DNA of 64,000 nt from the NCBI GenBank assembly GCA_008694505.1, contig VZDJ01007753.1:15349003-15413002 (forward strand), in the 5' to 3' direction. Within the stretch, counting starts at the first letter, position 1. Every line of letters starts with the position of its first letter. Positions 58,601 to 64,000 of this stretch are shown here, one piece after another. The DNA is from Cyanoderma ruficeps. Its lineage: Eukaryota > Chordata > Aves > Passeriformes > Timaliidae. Under the pieces are notes generated by a model. The model was not told the origin of the DNA, ran no database searches, and saw only the letters and a list, made by a program, of their open reading frames with translations. The translations under genes and the position numbers were made by a program.

Positions 58601-60089
58601 CTTGTTCTACAAGTTGAAAATTAAGCTATTGGTGAGTTAAAGCTTCAGTTGACCAGAGCTGTGTAAGCAGTTTAAATTGCAGTTTACTTGAGGAAGACCT
58701 GAAAGTGAGCAAATTATACGTAGTTAGGAATTAATTCCCTCGCAGTTAACACATATCCTGATGGATGCTGCTTTGTGTGGTTTTGCAGACAGCGAAGATT
58801 CGTTCATGATGCCAAAGATTGTTAATGTAACATCACTAGCTGCTGAAGCAGGCATGAATCTAAACCTGAACCGAAACAAGAACTCCAGTGCAACAGCAGC
58901 TGCAGGGACTCCAGCTTCTGAGCAATCCTTGGCTGTAGCACCCCTTGAAACTAGGAGTAGTGACAACGTGCTTTCAGAAGAAAAAGCCAAACCGTGTCTG
59001 GGAAACAGTGATGGAGATGGAAGAATTACCACAGGTCCAACGAAAGTTTTCTTTGAAAATAAAGATGCCCTTCCACAACTCTGGAACGTATCATGTACAA
59101 AGGAACCTCCAGAGTCCTTCAGCAAAAAGCTCTGCATTGGTGAGTTTGTAGGAAGCCAAGCCAGGAGGAAAGATGGTGATTCTGGAGGGGAAAGATTAAA
59201 ATCCAAAGAATTGTCATTCCGCAAGCTGCAGATCAAAGATGCCAGGATAGAAATGGAATTGAGGAAAGTAGCATCGGCAATGGAGGAAGCAGACCTGGAC
59301 ACGAGTGAGATACTGAGCAGCATCGAGGAGAGCGATGACACCGACGAAACCCTCACTTCGCTGCTCAATGAAATCGCCTTCCTCAACCAGCAGCTGAACG
59401 ATGATGCCTCAGCCATGTCAGAGCTGCCCGGTGCCCTCAGCTCAGATTTCTCTCATAAAGATGCAGAAGCTTGCAGGGGAACAGCCAGTGATCTGTCTGC
59501 TGCAGATGGGTCTTCCTTCCAGTTTGGCCATTTGGGAGGCAGTTTTAAGGACCTTTCTGAAGTTCCAGAAAGTGGTGGCTCTTTAAGCCCCCTCCTGCTG
59601 CACCTGGAAGATGATGAGCTTAGTGATGGGGACAAGAATTCTGGGGAGCCTTCATCTGAGGCAGATGTTTTGAAGATAGTGATAGGTACTGAAATGAAGA
59701 ATCCACTTTCTGATCTCTCTGTAACCAGTGGTGGGAATGGCAAAACAGTAACGACCTTGTCAGATGCCACTAATGTGACTCCACCGGTTCTGCAGATGAA
59801 GACTAATCTGGAATCCAGTAATGCTGACACGTCGTGGAGGCCCATGCCCAAGCTGGCACCACTTGGTTTAAAAGTGGCAAGTCTGCCAGTGGACTCAGAA
59901 GGGCAGAGTAATAAAGTGATGCCCCTACTGGCACCTATAGTTGGAAAACTCGCACCTAGTGGGGTAAAAAATTCATTACCTGCAACTCTTCAAGAAGGAC
60001 AGGATAACAAACTAATGCCCACGTTAGCACCTGTGGTTGCGAAGTTAAATACTACTGGGACCTTGCCTTCAAATTCAGCAGGCAAATAA
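15565..60089 (+). CDS. MGA: MGA, MAX dimerization protein MGA (24 coding exons, 3200 aa)
   Basis: This is a nuclear transcription factor and scaffold of the variant Polycomb complex PRC1.6 (with MAX, E2F6, PCGF6 and L3MBTL2, from family knowledge), which represses germline and other E-box genes. The domains seen are: T-box at about residues 75-262; three SUMO-type sites at 348-405; AT-hook-like RGRPRK at 608; a doubled cysteine motif at 1033-1068; Ser/Thr-rich stretches at about 1500-1760; an acidic tract at about 2383-2410; bHLH at about 2500-2550 running into a leucine zipper to about 2580; and a conserved tail ending in three MPxLAP repeats. H2504, E2508 and R2512 align with the MAX residues that read CACGTG. 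All 24 exons join in phase across GT-AG introns, and the total length is close to human MGA (about 3,000-3,100 residues). It is the only gene with both a T-box and a bHLHZip, so the identification is very secure. Confidence 0.97.
16683..16688 (+). terminator. MGA: Possible intronic polyadenylation signal
   Basis: An AATAAA lies 54 nt past the donor of coding exon 1 and overlaps the last base of the read-through stop codon. If used, it would end a T-box-only transcript. No clear GU-rich downstream element was verified. Confidence 0.3.
16721..16857 (-). mobile_element. CR1 3'-end remnant
   Basis: The + strand reads TTGGGAGAGACCTTCAAGAT and later TAGACCAGGGCATCAACTGC and CACATCCAGGGATGGTGA. This is the reverse complement of the CR1 3' region, with about 135 bp left. 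Edges are approximate. Confidence 0.8.
21982..22912 (+). CDS. MGA: MGA coding exon 2: SUMO-type sites and AT-hook-like patch
   Basis: This exon encodes residues 355-665. It carries IKEE (381-384) and VKQE (402-405), both matching the sumoylation consensus, followed by an acidic DTDEETDEFSNTDDDDP stretch. RGRPRK at 608-613 and GRPPK at 620-624 form an AT-hook-like pair. The end DVKPDLEDVDGVLFVSF is strongly conserved in vertebrate MGA. The donor AAAG/GTAAAA leaves phase 0. The following intron (22913-23205) holds nothing else. Confidence 0.95.
23206..23293 (+). CDS. MGA: MGA coding exon 3
   Basis: A small exon (residues 666-695) that continues VSFASK into EALDINTVDRAGAEESQ, matching the human continuation EALDIHAVDG. 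Acceptor TGTGTAG, donor CCAG/GTACAT. The following intron is only 149 nt. Confidence 0.9.
23443..23538 (+). CDS. MGA: MGA coding exon 4
   Basis: Residues 695-727, including VLEKELMEELKTLRHKQVIH, a highly conserved short helix. Phase 1-1; acceptor TTTGAGTAG, donor GAAG/GTAAGT. Confidence 0.93.
23539..27049 (+). other. MGA: MGA intron after coding exon 4
   Basis: A 3.5 kb intron. It includes a coding-like but frameshifted patch (about 24060-25140). The rest is AT-rich with no recognised element. Confidence 0.85.
24060..25140 (+). pseudogene. Coding-like, frameshifted patch; unidentified
   Basis: Successive frames read like consecutive protein. First is VELNVLSSDDVERHQQ, then NVSIKAGDEIIDTHGNVVLH in a second frame (inside 24072-24254), then SDMSCSGLSQSFCGEEHGI in a third. 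Further along, LSPDYLRVPNNYRSLAL and VSNRVMEAV lie in one frame with scattered stops. The pattern suits a decayed retrocopy, but I cannot name a parent, and chance is possible. Confidence 0.25.
27050..27178 (+). CDS. MGA: MGA coding exon 5
   Basis: Residues 727-770, beginning VGLKLNSVDPTMSIDLKYLG, nearly identical to the mammalian protein. Phase 1-1; acceptor TTTCTTGTAG, donor CCAG/GTGGGT. The following 1.37 kb intron (27179-28549) shows nothing else. Confidence 0.95.
28550..28648 (+). CDS. MGA: MGA coding exon 6
   Basis: Residues 770-803, including GFPFVSRTGKTNDFTKIKGW, a strongly conserved MGA segment. Phase 1-1; acceptor CTTTTTCAG, donor GAAG/GTAAAA. Confidence 0.95.
29250..29843 (+). mobile_element. 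Solo LTR of an endogenous retrovirus (ERVL-like)
   Basis: A 594-bp block starting TGTAGTGG and ending CCACTGCA-like (TG...CA, roughly inverted ends), inside the intron between coding exons 6 and 7. Interior blocks such as TAGCACACCAGTGTTTTG, CTCAGCAATAAAAGCTT and ATCACCTGCTGATGGGA resemble a common avian ERV LTR as I remember it. AATAAA at 29535-29540 favours + orientation. No internal viral genes and no matching target-site duplication were seen, so it is an old solo LTR. Confidence 0.7.
30036..30670 (+). CDS. MGA: MGA coding exon 7
   Basis: Residues 803-1014. It contains the highly conserved block SAFCSDKLDEYLENEGKLME, and later PPGLSKSQVKLMDLEDCALW and the ITEERADISLATLLTAQ end. Between them is a Ser/Lys-rich linker. 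The acceptor TTTATTTAG ends at 30035; the donor TCAG/GTAGAT leaves phase 0. The next intron (30671-31280) is featureless. Confidence 0.96.
31281..31638 (+). CDS. MGA: MGA coding exon 8: doubled cysteine motif
   Basis: Residues 1015-1134. The motif C-x4-C-x3-C-x-C occurs twice, at C1033/1038/1042/1044 and C1057/1062/1066/1068, in a basic setting. It is a probable metal-binding module unique to MGA-type proteins (inference). An acidic, then Lys/Arg-rich tail follows. Acceptor TTTTTTTAG, donor ACA/GTGAGT. The following 0.9 kb intron holds nothing recognisable. Confidence 0.95.
32548..32768 (+). CDS. MGA: MGA coding exon 9
   Basis: Residues 1134-1207, with the conserved segment LWVKVEGEVDPEPIYVPTPS. 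Acceptor TTTTTTTTCAG, donor GTG/GTAAGA, phase 0 at the end. The next intron (32769-33621) is AT-rich with nothing recognised. Confidence 0.95.
33622..33762 (+). CDS. MGA: MGA coding exon 10
   Basis: Residues 1208-1254: REEDKDPVYMYFESLMTCAR is conserved, followed by a very basic Lys/Gln helix-like stretch. Symmetric phase 0-0 exon; acceptor TTTTCTTCTAG, donor AAAG/GTAAGA. Confidence 0.95.
34171..34246 (+). CDS. MGA: MGA coding exon 11
   Basis: A short exon, residues 1255-1280, in a poorly conserved acidic linker (QEHEPELQSPEKAACEVDKD). It is supported by a good acceptor (TTTCCTCCAG), a strong donor (AGAG/GTAAGA) and correct phase on both sides. Confidence 0.85.
34247..35614 (+). other. MGA: MGA intron after coding exon 11
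   Basis: A 1.37 kb intron. It contains one ambiguous base at 34421 abutting a G10 run (34422-34431), which marks an unresolved homopolymer in the assembly. It also contains a coding-like patch (34881-35280). Confidence 0.85.
34881..35280 (+). pseudogene. Coding-like patch behind a cryptic acceptor; unidentified
   Basis: A good acceptor (TTCTCTTTCAG) ends at 34880. One frame from there reads SEAAQIMLQTLNVTYTRGIM, meets two stops, and continues with HAAFKDGNGKTIQLVENAGA and onward. After about 35135 the sense shifts by one frame to ITKGRASVYTSSAKDSSASG and ends at a TAA at 35278-35280. It cannot splice in phase to MGA exon 11. It looks like a decayed retrocopy end, but no parent is recognised. 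Confidence 0.25.
35615..36135 (+). CDS. MGA: MGA coding exon 12
   Basis: Residues 1280-1453. Conserved blocks are PTKLFEIISDC, ILSQHINSNAPQSLKVGSF and GGKGLPFYAGVSPAGKLV. Acceptor CAATTCTTTCTCAG, donor TCAG/GTGGGT, ending in phase 0. The following intron (36136-37507) shows no other element. Confidence 0.94.
37508..37805 (+). CDS. MGA: MGA coding exon 13
   Basis: Residues 1454-1553. The first half, QAKLLLGQMGALHPANRLAA and onward, is a conserved folded-looking segment; the second half is Thr/Ser/Pro low complexity. An internal in-frame AG at 37653-37654 could act as an alternative acceptor. Acceptor CCTTTTTTCAG, donor ATAG/GTAGGT. Confidence 0.92.
37806..39562 (+). other. MGA: MGA intron after coding exon 13
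   Basis: A 1.76 kb intron. It contains two small tandem duplications: 2 x 26 bp at 37977-38028, and a 17-bp block repeated at 39012-39028 and 39034-39050. Nothing else was recognised. Confidence 0.85.
39563..40189 (+). CDS. MGA: MGA coding exon 14: Ser/Thr-rich region
   Basis: Residues 1553-1762. It starts with the conserved ARPSPGGVFAQFVINKAGAL, then a long Thr/Ser/Pro/Val/Ala-rich, probably disordered stretch, and ends near VPVILSGVNSSPP. Phase 1-1. Acceptor TTATTTGCAG, donor AGAG/GTAATG. Confidence 0.94.
40774..41070 (+). CDS. MGA: MGA coding exon 15
   Basis: Residues 1762-1861: GPRLLLIPVHQ, RMVLQPLRSPGAVNLFRHPN and GQIIQLVPLQQ are conserved hydrophobic segments. Phase 1-1. Acceptor ATATTTCAG, donor CCAG/GTACAA. 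The following 1.4 kb intron (41071-42469) is featureless apart from AT-rich runs. Confidence 0.95.
42470..44154 (+). CDS. MGA: MGA coding exon 16: largest exon, disordered and acidic
   Basis: Residues 1861-2422. It opens with the conserved SIVGIRLPAPSKPPE, then QAGTLTLRISSSA and LIPLQSGSFALLQLPGQK, which also occur in mammals. A long Glu/Gln/Ser/Lys-rich, weakly conserved stretch follows, then the acidic tract EEDEEEDEEEEEEDEKTDDS and SEEEVDVERV. Acceptor TTTTCCTCACAG, donor GTG/GTAAGC, ending in phase 0. Confidence 0.95.
44155..50478 (+). other. MGA: MGA intron after coding exon 16
   Basis: The longest coding-region intron (6.3 kb). It hosts a + strand CR1 copy (about 45050-46515). The remaining 4.9 kb is AT-rich with no recognisable exon, RNA gene or repeat. 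Confidence 0.85.
45050..46515 (+). mobile_element. CR1 LINE, + strand, 5'-truncated, dead
   Basis: It starts in the endonuclease-RT linker, with LLSSRKGPVSEM and CLGHSSHE-like residues at about 45170-45250. It runs through the RT (DLIFLDFSKAFET-like at about 45400, then GDSILGPVFFSIFIKDL at about 45595) and the maturase-like C-terminal part, to the 3' end near GGGATATTCTCTTATTCCTT. The polymerase active-site FADD block reads LARDAKLGG, so the catalytic aspartate pair is lost, and several frameshifts are present. Its orientation matches MGA. Confidence 0.88.
50479..50603 (+). CDS. MGA: MGA coding exon 17
   Basis: Residues 2423-2464: acidic YREDDEQVDIETVEELSEKI, conserved and just before the bHLH region. 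Acceptor CCTGTTCCAG, donor AGAA/GTAAGC, ending in phase 2. The next 1.34 kb intron holds nothing recognised. Confidence 0.94.
51944..51995 (+). CDS. MGA: MGA coding exon 18 (52 nt)
   Basis: Residues 2464-2481 (YHPPNSSDETLSEKHSK), not conserved in sequence. It is supported by the acceptor CTTTCTTCCAG, the donor AAAG/GTATAT and phases that exactly bridge exons 17 and 19. Leaving it out would break the frame. Confidence 0.82.
51996..53650 (+). other. MGA: MGA intron after coding exon 18
   Basis: A 1.65 kb intron with unique-looking sequence. A GC-richer block at about 52480-52880 matches no family I recognise. Confidence 0.8.
53651..53833 (+). CDS. MGA: MGA coding exon 19: basic region, helix 1 and loop
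   Basis: Residues 2482-2542. The basic region HTANERRRRNEMR (2504-2516) has H2504, E2508 and R2512 in the positions of the MAX residues that contact CACGTG. Helix 1 is LFDKLKRVLGLL, and KVSKCYILKQ begins helix 2. The intron splits helix 2. Acceptor CTCCTCGCAG, donor CAG/GTAGAT; phase 0-0. Confidence 0.96.
54523..54634 (+). CDS. MGA: MGA coding exon 20: helix 2 end and leucine zipper
   Basis: Residues 2543-2580: AFEEIQGLTDQADKFIGQKT, continuing through LLTRKRDGLIRKVSTLSG. This is the zipper used for pairing with MAX. Acceptor TACTATTTTAG, donor TCAG/GTGAGA. The following 1.54 kb intron is AT-rich and otherwise empty. Confidence 0.96.
56172..56405 (+). CDS. MGA: MGA coding exon 21
   Basis: Residues 2580-2658. 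KTEEVVLKKLEYIYAKQKAI is a conserved helix running into a Lys/Glu coiled-coil-like stretch; NRRGKPLILARRG follows. Phase 1-1. Acceptor TTTTTCTGTAG, donor ACAG/GTGGGC. The next intron (56406-57041) shows nothing recognised. Confidence 0.95.
57042..57218 (+). CDS. MGA: MGA coding exon 22
   Basis: Residues 2658-2717, including SVVMTPQGQVLTLKSPLVPG, matching the mammalian protein. Phase 1-1. Acceptor TCTTTTCTTGCAG, donor CCAG/GTAGGA. The following intron starts with an 18-bp tandem duplication (57238-57273). Confidence 0.94.
57645..57797 (+). CDS. MGA: MGA coding exon 23 (probable cassette exon)
   Basis: Residues 2717-2768 (SVMIQLPGSTVPVQVKGILT and onward). The exon is 153 nt and phase 1-1, so skipping it keeps the frame. 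The acceptor GGATAAG is weaker than its neighbours; donor TCAG/GTAATT. The next intron (57798-58788) is featureless. Confidence 0.85.
58789..60089 (+). CDS. MGA: MGA coding exon 24: conserved C-terminal region
   Basis: Residues 2768-3200 and the TAA stop. Conserved blocks are FMMPKIVNVTSLAAEAG, DDTDETLTSLLNEIAFLNQQ and SPLLLHLEDDELS. Three MPxLAPxxxK repeats lie at the end (M3120, M3145 and M3177). The final AGK matches human MGA. Acceptor GTGTGGTTTTGCAG. Confidence 0.96.
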
Positions 60090-60719
60090 GTGCAGATGTT
60101 TTTATCAGACTGGAACAGAGATCTGTGAGCCAGTGTCATTGTTCAGCAGCCTCCTTCATCTGCAACACTTGTTTTCTGTATAGCATCAGCTCTGTGTTCA
60201 TCTGAGGGGCAGGCCCCGAACTGTCAAATAAGTGTTAGGAAACTGTAAGCATGTTGATGTATTTTTACCTCAGTGTTGAATTCTGGGTGTTCTCCTTCCC
60301 CTTCTCAAGACAACAAAGATGATCTATAACCATTGCTGGGCACATGGTATCCTTCCAAAATTGGGTTCTTCACAGAAGTGGTTTGTCAAGGGACTGAGAA
60401 ACTGAGGCTGTTGAAAGATTTTTTTTTTTCCTCCCCTGTAGGGAGGCAGCTGTCTTGTTGGAGAAAAAAAAAATGGATTATTTGTTTTTGTACCAGGAAA
60501 ATTATCTATGCAGAAATGACATTGTTCACATTTGTTTGTTTTAATATTTGCAGAATATGATAAATATGCAGAAATCAGGTTGTAGTTACTCTCAAAGTTG
60601 ATACCTAGAGCAGGAAGGGAAATCTGAGACTGCAGAGGGCTGAAGAGAAAAGGCTTTTTCTTTGGTGCTAGATAGTTCTCTAGCAGAGACTTTTTAAGAG
60701 CTTATGCACAGAAAATTTT

Positions 60720-60725
60720 AATAAA
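60720..60725 (+). terminator. MGA: Proximal polyadenylation signal candidate
   Basis: An AATAAA 631 nt after the stop. Use of this site would give a short 3' UTR. Confidence 0.4.
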
Positions 60726-62197
60726 CGTATATAACTCTCACTGCTTGGGGAAGAAAAATCTATTTCCCAGTGTTATCAGAGAAGGACAATATGTTAACTT
60801 AAATAATACTGTCCTCACTCTCACCTCCTGCCCCCACACAAATACTTCCCCGTTTGATGCTTAGGATATCTGTAAGGAAAAATTGCAGAGAGTTGAAAGA
60901 AAATGTGGGCACCCTATTGCTACATCTTTAAATATGTTGCTGAGGTAGCTCGAGTGTTTTCCCAGGTCCTATTTTCTTTCCTTCTGTCATTCTTCAAGAT
61001 GTATGTGGTGGCTGGGAATGTTAATACCAAGTATTGCTTTGTGAAAACGCAGAACGCTTTCAGGAGTCTCGTAGCCTGGCGTAAGTGAGCGAGGTGTACA
61101 TGTGAATGTAAATATGAAAATATGTGTATAGCTTTCCAAACCTTTCATTTCTTTCTAAATTCAGGAAAGGTACTCAGAGGTTTCTCACTGCATTTGCACA
61201 AGCTGTGTATAGCAAAAAAGTCAACAAAAATGCTCATTACCAGGGAAATAGGGCAGTATTGAATCACAAGATGTATTTTTTATTCTTCTCTGCCACTGCT
61301 TACTCAATAACCTGTAGATGCTCTTCACTGTTCAGCTGTTGAACTGTGAGGGGCCTGCAGACTGTAAAGATATTTATATTTTTGTACACAATTTCTGTTT
61401 TCATAGTTTTCTTGACAAATGAAGTTTTCAGCCTCGGAGAGATGATTTGTTAATGAGTGTATACACAATCTTTTCCTATCAAGTTTGTAAATACAAGTTA
61501 CGGTGCGCTTGGGGGGCTTCTTAACTGCTCCGGAAAGGTAAAAGATGTTGCCGTGAAAATTGAAAATTATACAGAATTTTGATGGTGCATTTTGTTGTAT
61601 GTTTAGGAATGTAATTCCATGTCTTAACTGTTCCAGCAGCAGCAGCAGCTGGGATTACCCCCTGCCCTTCAAGTTCCCCATGTTTGGTGATGCAGTAGTC
61701 CAGGAATTTCATCCTTCCAGCACTGAGGTTGTGCAGGTGTTGCGAGTGATGTTCTTCCACAGTAAGGGCGCAGTGTTTGTACAACCCTGCACCCTGCTCA
61801 GTATGCTGCATCTTCTGGATCCATGTCTAGGTTAGATCCGTCAGGGAATATACATACATTGGGTGTTTCCTCATCTTTTTATTATTTATATTATGCCACA
61901 GAGGAGAGAAGCCCTTCAAGCTCAGTGTGTGTAAAGGTACTCCAGAGACTACTCAAAAAAGATTTTTCCCTTGGCCATTCTAAACAGTGCGTTTTAAAGT
62001 AGACACGTATAACTCTCTTTTGCCTTTTGCATATTTACTATTCCAGTACTTCGTACAAATCTCATATTAGTGATTTGGAAAAGAGAATTTAGGTCATTAT
62101 GAGAGTCCTGTAGGGTCTTAGAGTTGTCACTTACTGCCTTAGGAAAGGGGATTTACAATCCCAGCAAGTACTTAGACAAACTTCGCTTATTAATTTG

Positions 62198-62224
62198 TAA
62201 TTACGTTAAATTTTAACGTAATTA
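62198..62224. repeat. AT-rich palindrome
   Basis: Two 13-nt arms (TAATTACGTTAAA and its reverse complement) around one base. They are followed to about 62280 by imperfect repeats of TTATAATTAAGC. Confidence 0.8.
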
Positions 62225-63362
62225 TAAAATAATAATTAAGCATTATAATTAAGCTTATAATTGCTTATAATTAAGCAAGATAAATATTACTTAATATTAT
62301 TAAGGATTTTAACCTTATTTTAAACTAGTACAAATCTGGAGTAACTGAGTTATTTTACTAGCACTACATCAGACTTAAATTTATTTACCTGGGAATCTGG
62401 TTCTGAGCATTTCCAATAGGCTGAAGTTGCTTATTTTTTTAACTTGTGGCCGTTTGTTTTGCCAATAGATTTCATTCCTCCTGTGTGTGAAACAGCAACA
62501 AGACTTGTGCTGTGATTACTTTTAAATTTCTATTCACTAACCCCGTTTCTGCACCTCGCTTTTTTTATGGTTCCAAACAGCCAATTTTAATTAGCACAAA
62601 GAATCATGTGCCCTCTGTGGGACAGAGAAGGCCATAATATGGTAACTGATCACACATGATCTAAAAGAAATGCTGTACTTTTGAGGATGTTCTGTTTATT
62701 ATCTGATAGCGTAAAATTTCTGGATGTGAATTTACTGTTTGGCACTGCGCAGTAAAAAAAAATTTGCTGCAGTAAAAATGTAAAGATGACAGCAAAACCT
62801 TTTGGTCCCTAATTGTTATCAATGAATTAACTGAGGACAGCCCCCGGGTCTGGCTGTAAAAGGTGGTGTTTGGTGCAGTTCCGAGAAGGAGCTTGGATGG
62901 GTTCTACCAGCCAACAAAGCATGTTTGAAATGCTCTTGGGTTTTGTTCGCTTCACTGTCTCGTGTCTGTAGCACAATGTTTTGCTATGAATTTAAATGCT
63001 GACTCTTTGCTCTTCCCTTAAGCTCCCAAACATTTTAGAAATTACATATGCTGTCATTTGAGGCAATAATCATAGAATATGGCACCTAATGAGAAGATTC
63101 TGGAAACAGGAGAACCAAGGAAACCCCTGCAAGGCGCACGCTCTCGCTTAACCAAGAGACCTGGAGATTTTGGTTTTTTACACATCTGTAAATAGACTGG
63201 AATGTTTTTAAGAATATAATGAAATGTCAGATTTAGCTTTTTTCCTTTTATATATTAAAATATATCTTTCCCTCTTTTTTGCTTTTGAAAAATTGATATT
63301 TTTGTAGAAATCTAACAGTTCAAGACTCTTAACTGTATGTGAGGGACAAAGTGTAAAACTAA

Positions 63363-63368
63363 AATAAA
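63363..63368 (+). terminator. MGA: Distal polyadenylation signal candidate
   Basis: An AATAAA followed about 70 nt downstream by a GT-rich stretch (GATGTGGTGGGCTGTTGGTG). It is the best end for the full-length MGA transcript in this window. Confidence 0.6.
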
Positions 63369-63389
63369 CCAATCAAGGTCAACTAGAAA

Positions 63390-64000
63390 CTGGCTTTGCA
63401 AATCTGTTACAGGGAGAGAGAGGGAGCAGAAATGATGTGGTGGGCTGTTGGTGACATGTGGCATTGGACCTGAGCAAGTGGTACATGAATACTCTGAGGC
63501 AGAAATTTTGGCAGCACAAACACCCGGGTTTGGTTCAGACAACGCAGAAATTTTTGCCTTTAGTGTTAGCAGTATGCAGGAAACATCTTGCTTAAAAGGG
63601 GATTTTGACTTGCCGAGTGCAGAAAAGGCACCAAAGGGACTTTATTTTCTATGAGATGTATCCTGAGCAGGAAGCCAAGGGGGTTAACGTTTGGTCATGG
63701 CACACAAAAAAAACACCCCTGAGAGCTGAGAGATTAAGCCCACAGAAAAGCATTCTCGAGATTCCTTACCCCAGCCCCAAGCCTGGGTTTATCCTTTGTA
63801 TCTGTTTTCTTTAGAGAAGTTGAACACAAGGGCTGTCCTAATGGAACAGGTTTGCAGATCTGTCTTCAAGTGAAGTGTCAGAGGAGAGGCTTTTTCAAAT
63901 GAAATAGGTAAAATGCCCTTAGTGAGTGGCTGTCTGTGGCTTCCATGTGCAGTAAATGGAAGATAACACACTTGAAGTGTGTATGGGTTCTTGTTTTGGG
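63390..64000. other. Downstream flank, nothing recognised
   Basis: Probably intergenic. No exon, repeat or promoter is visible. In mammals the next gene is MAPKBP1, but no part of it is seen here. Confidence 0.5.

Larger units (their letters stand above)
60090..63385 (+). other. MGA: MGA 3' UTR
   Basis: About 3.3 kb of AT-rich sequence with no ORF of note, rich in ATTT and TTTT runs, which is usual for a long vertebrate 3' UTR. It includes a short CAG run near 61635 and an AT-rich palindrome at 62198-62224. The end is inferred from the AATAAA at 63363. Confidence 0.7.

Noticed and set aside
1..64000. CRISPR arrays, operons, tRNA or rRNA genes
   Set aside because: None seen. The window is a single large vertebrate gene with its flanks, and a cloverleaf-type tRNA with A and B boxes was not noticed in either strand by eye.

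Overview
The window is vertebrate nuclear DNA, almost certainly from a bird. It carries CR1 non-LTR retrotransposons of the avian type, an LTR resembling avian endogenous retrovirus LTRs, compact GT-AG introns and GC-rich CpG islands. The single recognisable protein-coding gene is MGA (MAX dimerization protein MGA), on the + strand. It encodes a T-box plus bHLH-leucine-zipper protein that scaffolds the variant Polycomb complex PRC1.6. I rebuilt 24 coding exons from 15565 to 60089. All junctions are GT-AG, every phase joins, and the total is 9603 nt, or 3200 residues plus a stop. The exact species cannot be read from the sequence.

Layout: 1-2800 is non-coding, with nothing recognised. A first CpG island (about 2810-4300) carries three CCAAT boxes and two CACGTG E-boxes. 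About 4300-10130 is non-coding, with a CR1 remnant and a microsatellite. A second CpG island (about 10370-11640) carries a perfect CRE and two CACGTG boxes. One or both islands should be MGA promoters, but the non-coding first exon could not be fixed. The following intron holds a 1.4 kb CR1 copy (13031-14412). The exon at 15487 carries 78 nt of 5' UTR with two tiny upstream ORFs, then the start codon and the whole T-box. The bHLH-zipper is encoded near the other end (53651-54634). The stop codon is at 60087-60089, followed by a roughly 3.3 kb 3' UTR ending near the polyadenylation signal at 63363. The last 0.6 kb looks intergenic.

How the parts should work together: the T-box reads T-box elements and the bHLHZip pairs with MAX on CACGTG. 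Between them lie a cluster of SUMO-type sites, an AT-hook-like basic patch, a doubled cysteine motif, long Ser/Thr/Pro-rich and acidic low-complexity stretches, and the scaffold segments. CACGTG sites in both candidate promoters make autoregulation through MGA-MAX (or other MAX/USF dimers) a reasonable hypothesis.

I found no undescribed biological system. The points most worth a second look are the duplicated CACGTG-N14-CCAAT promoter module, a possible intronic-polyadenylation T-box-only isoform, the repeated cysteine and MPxLAP motifs in the protein, an intronic 22-bp-arm hairpin, and three coding-like but broken non-coding patches of unknown origin.
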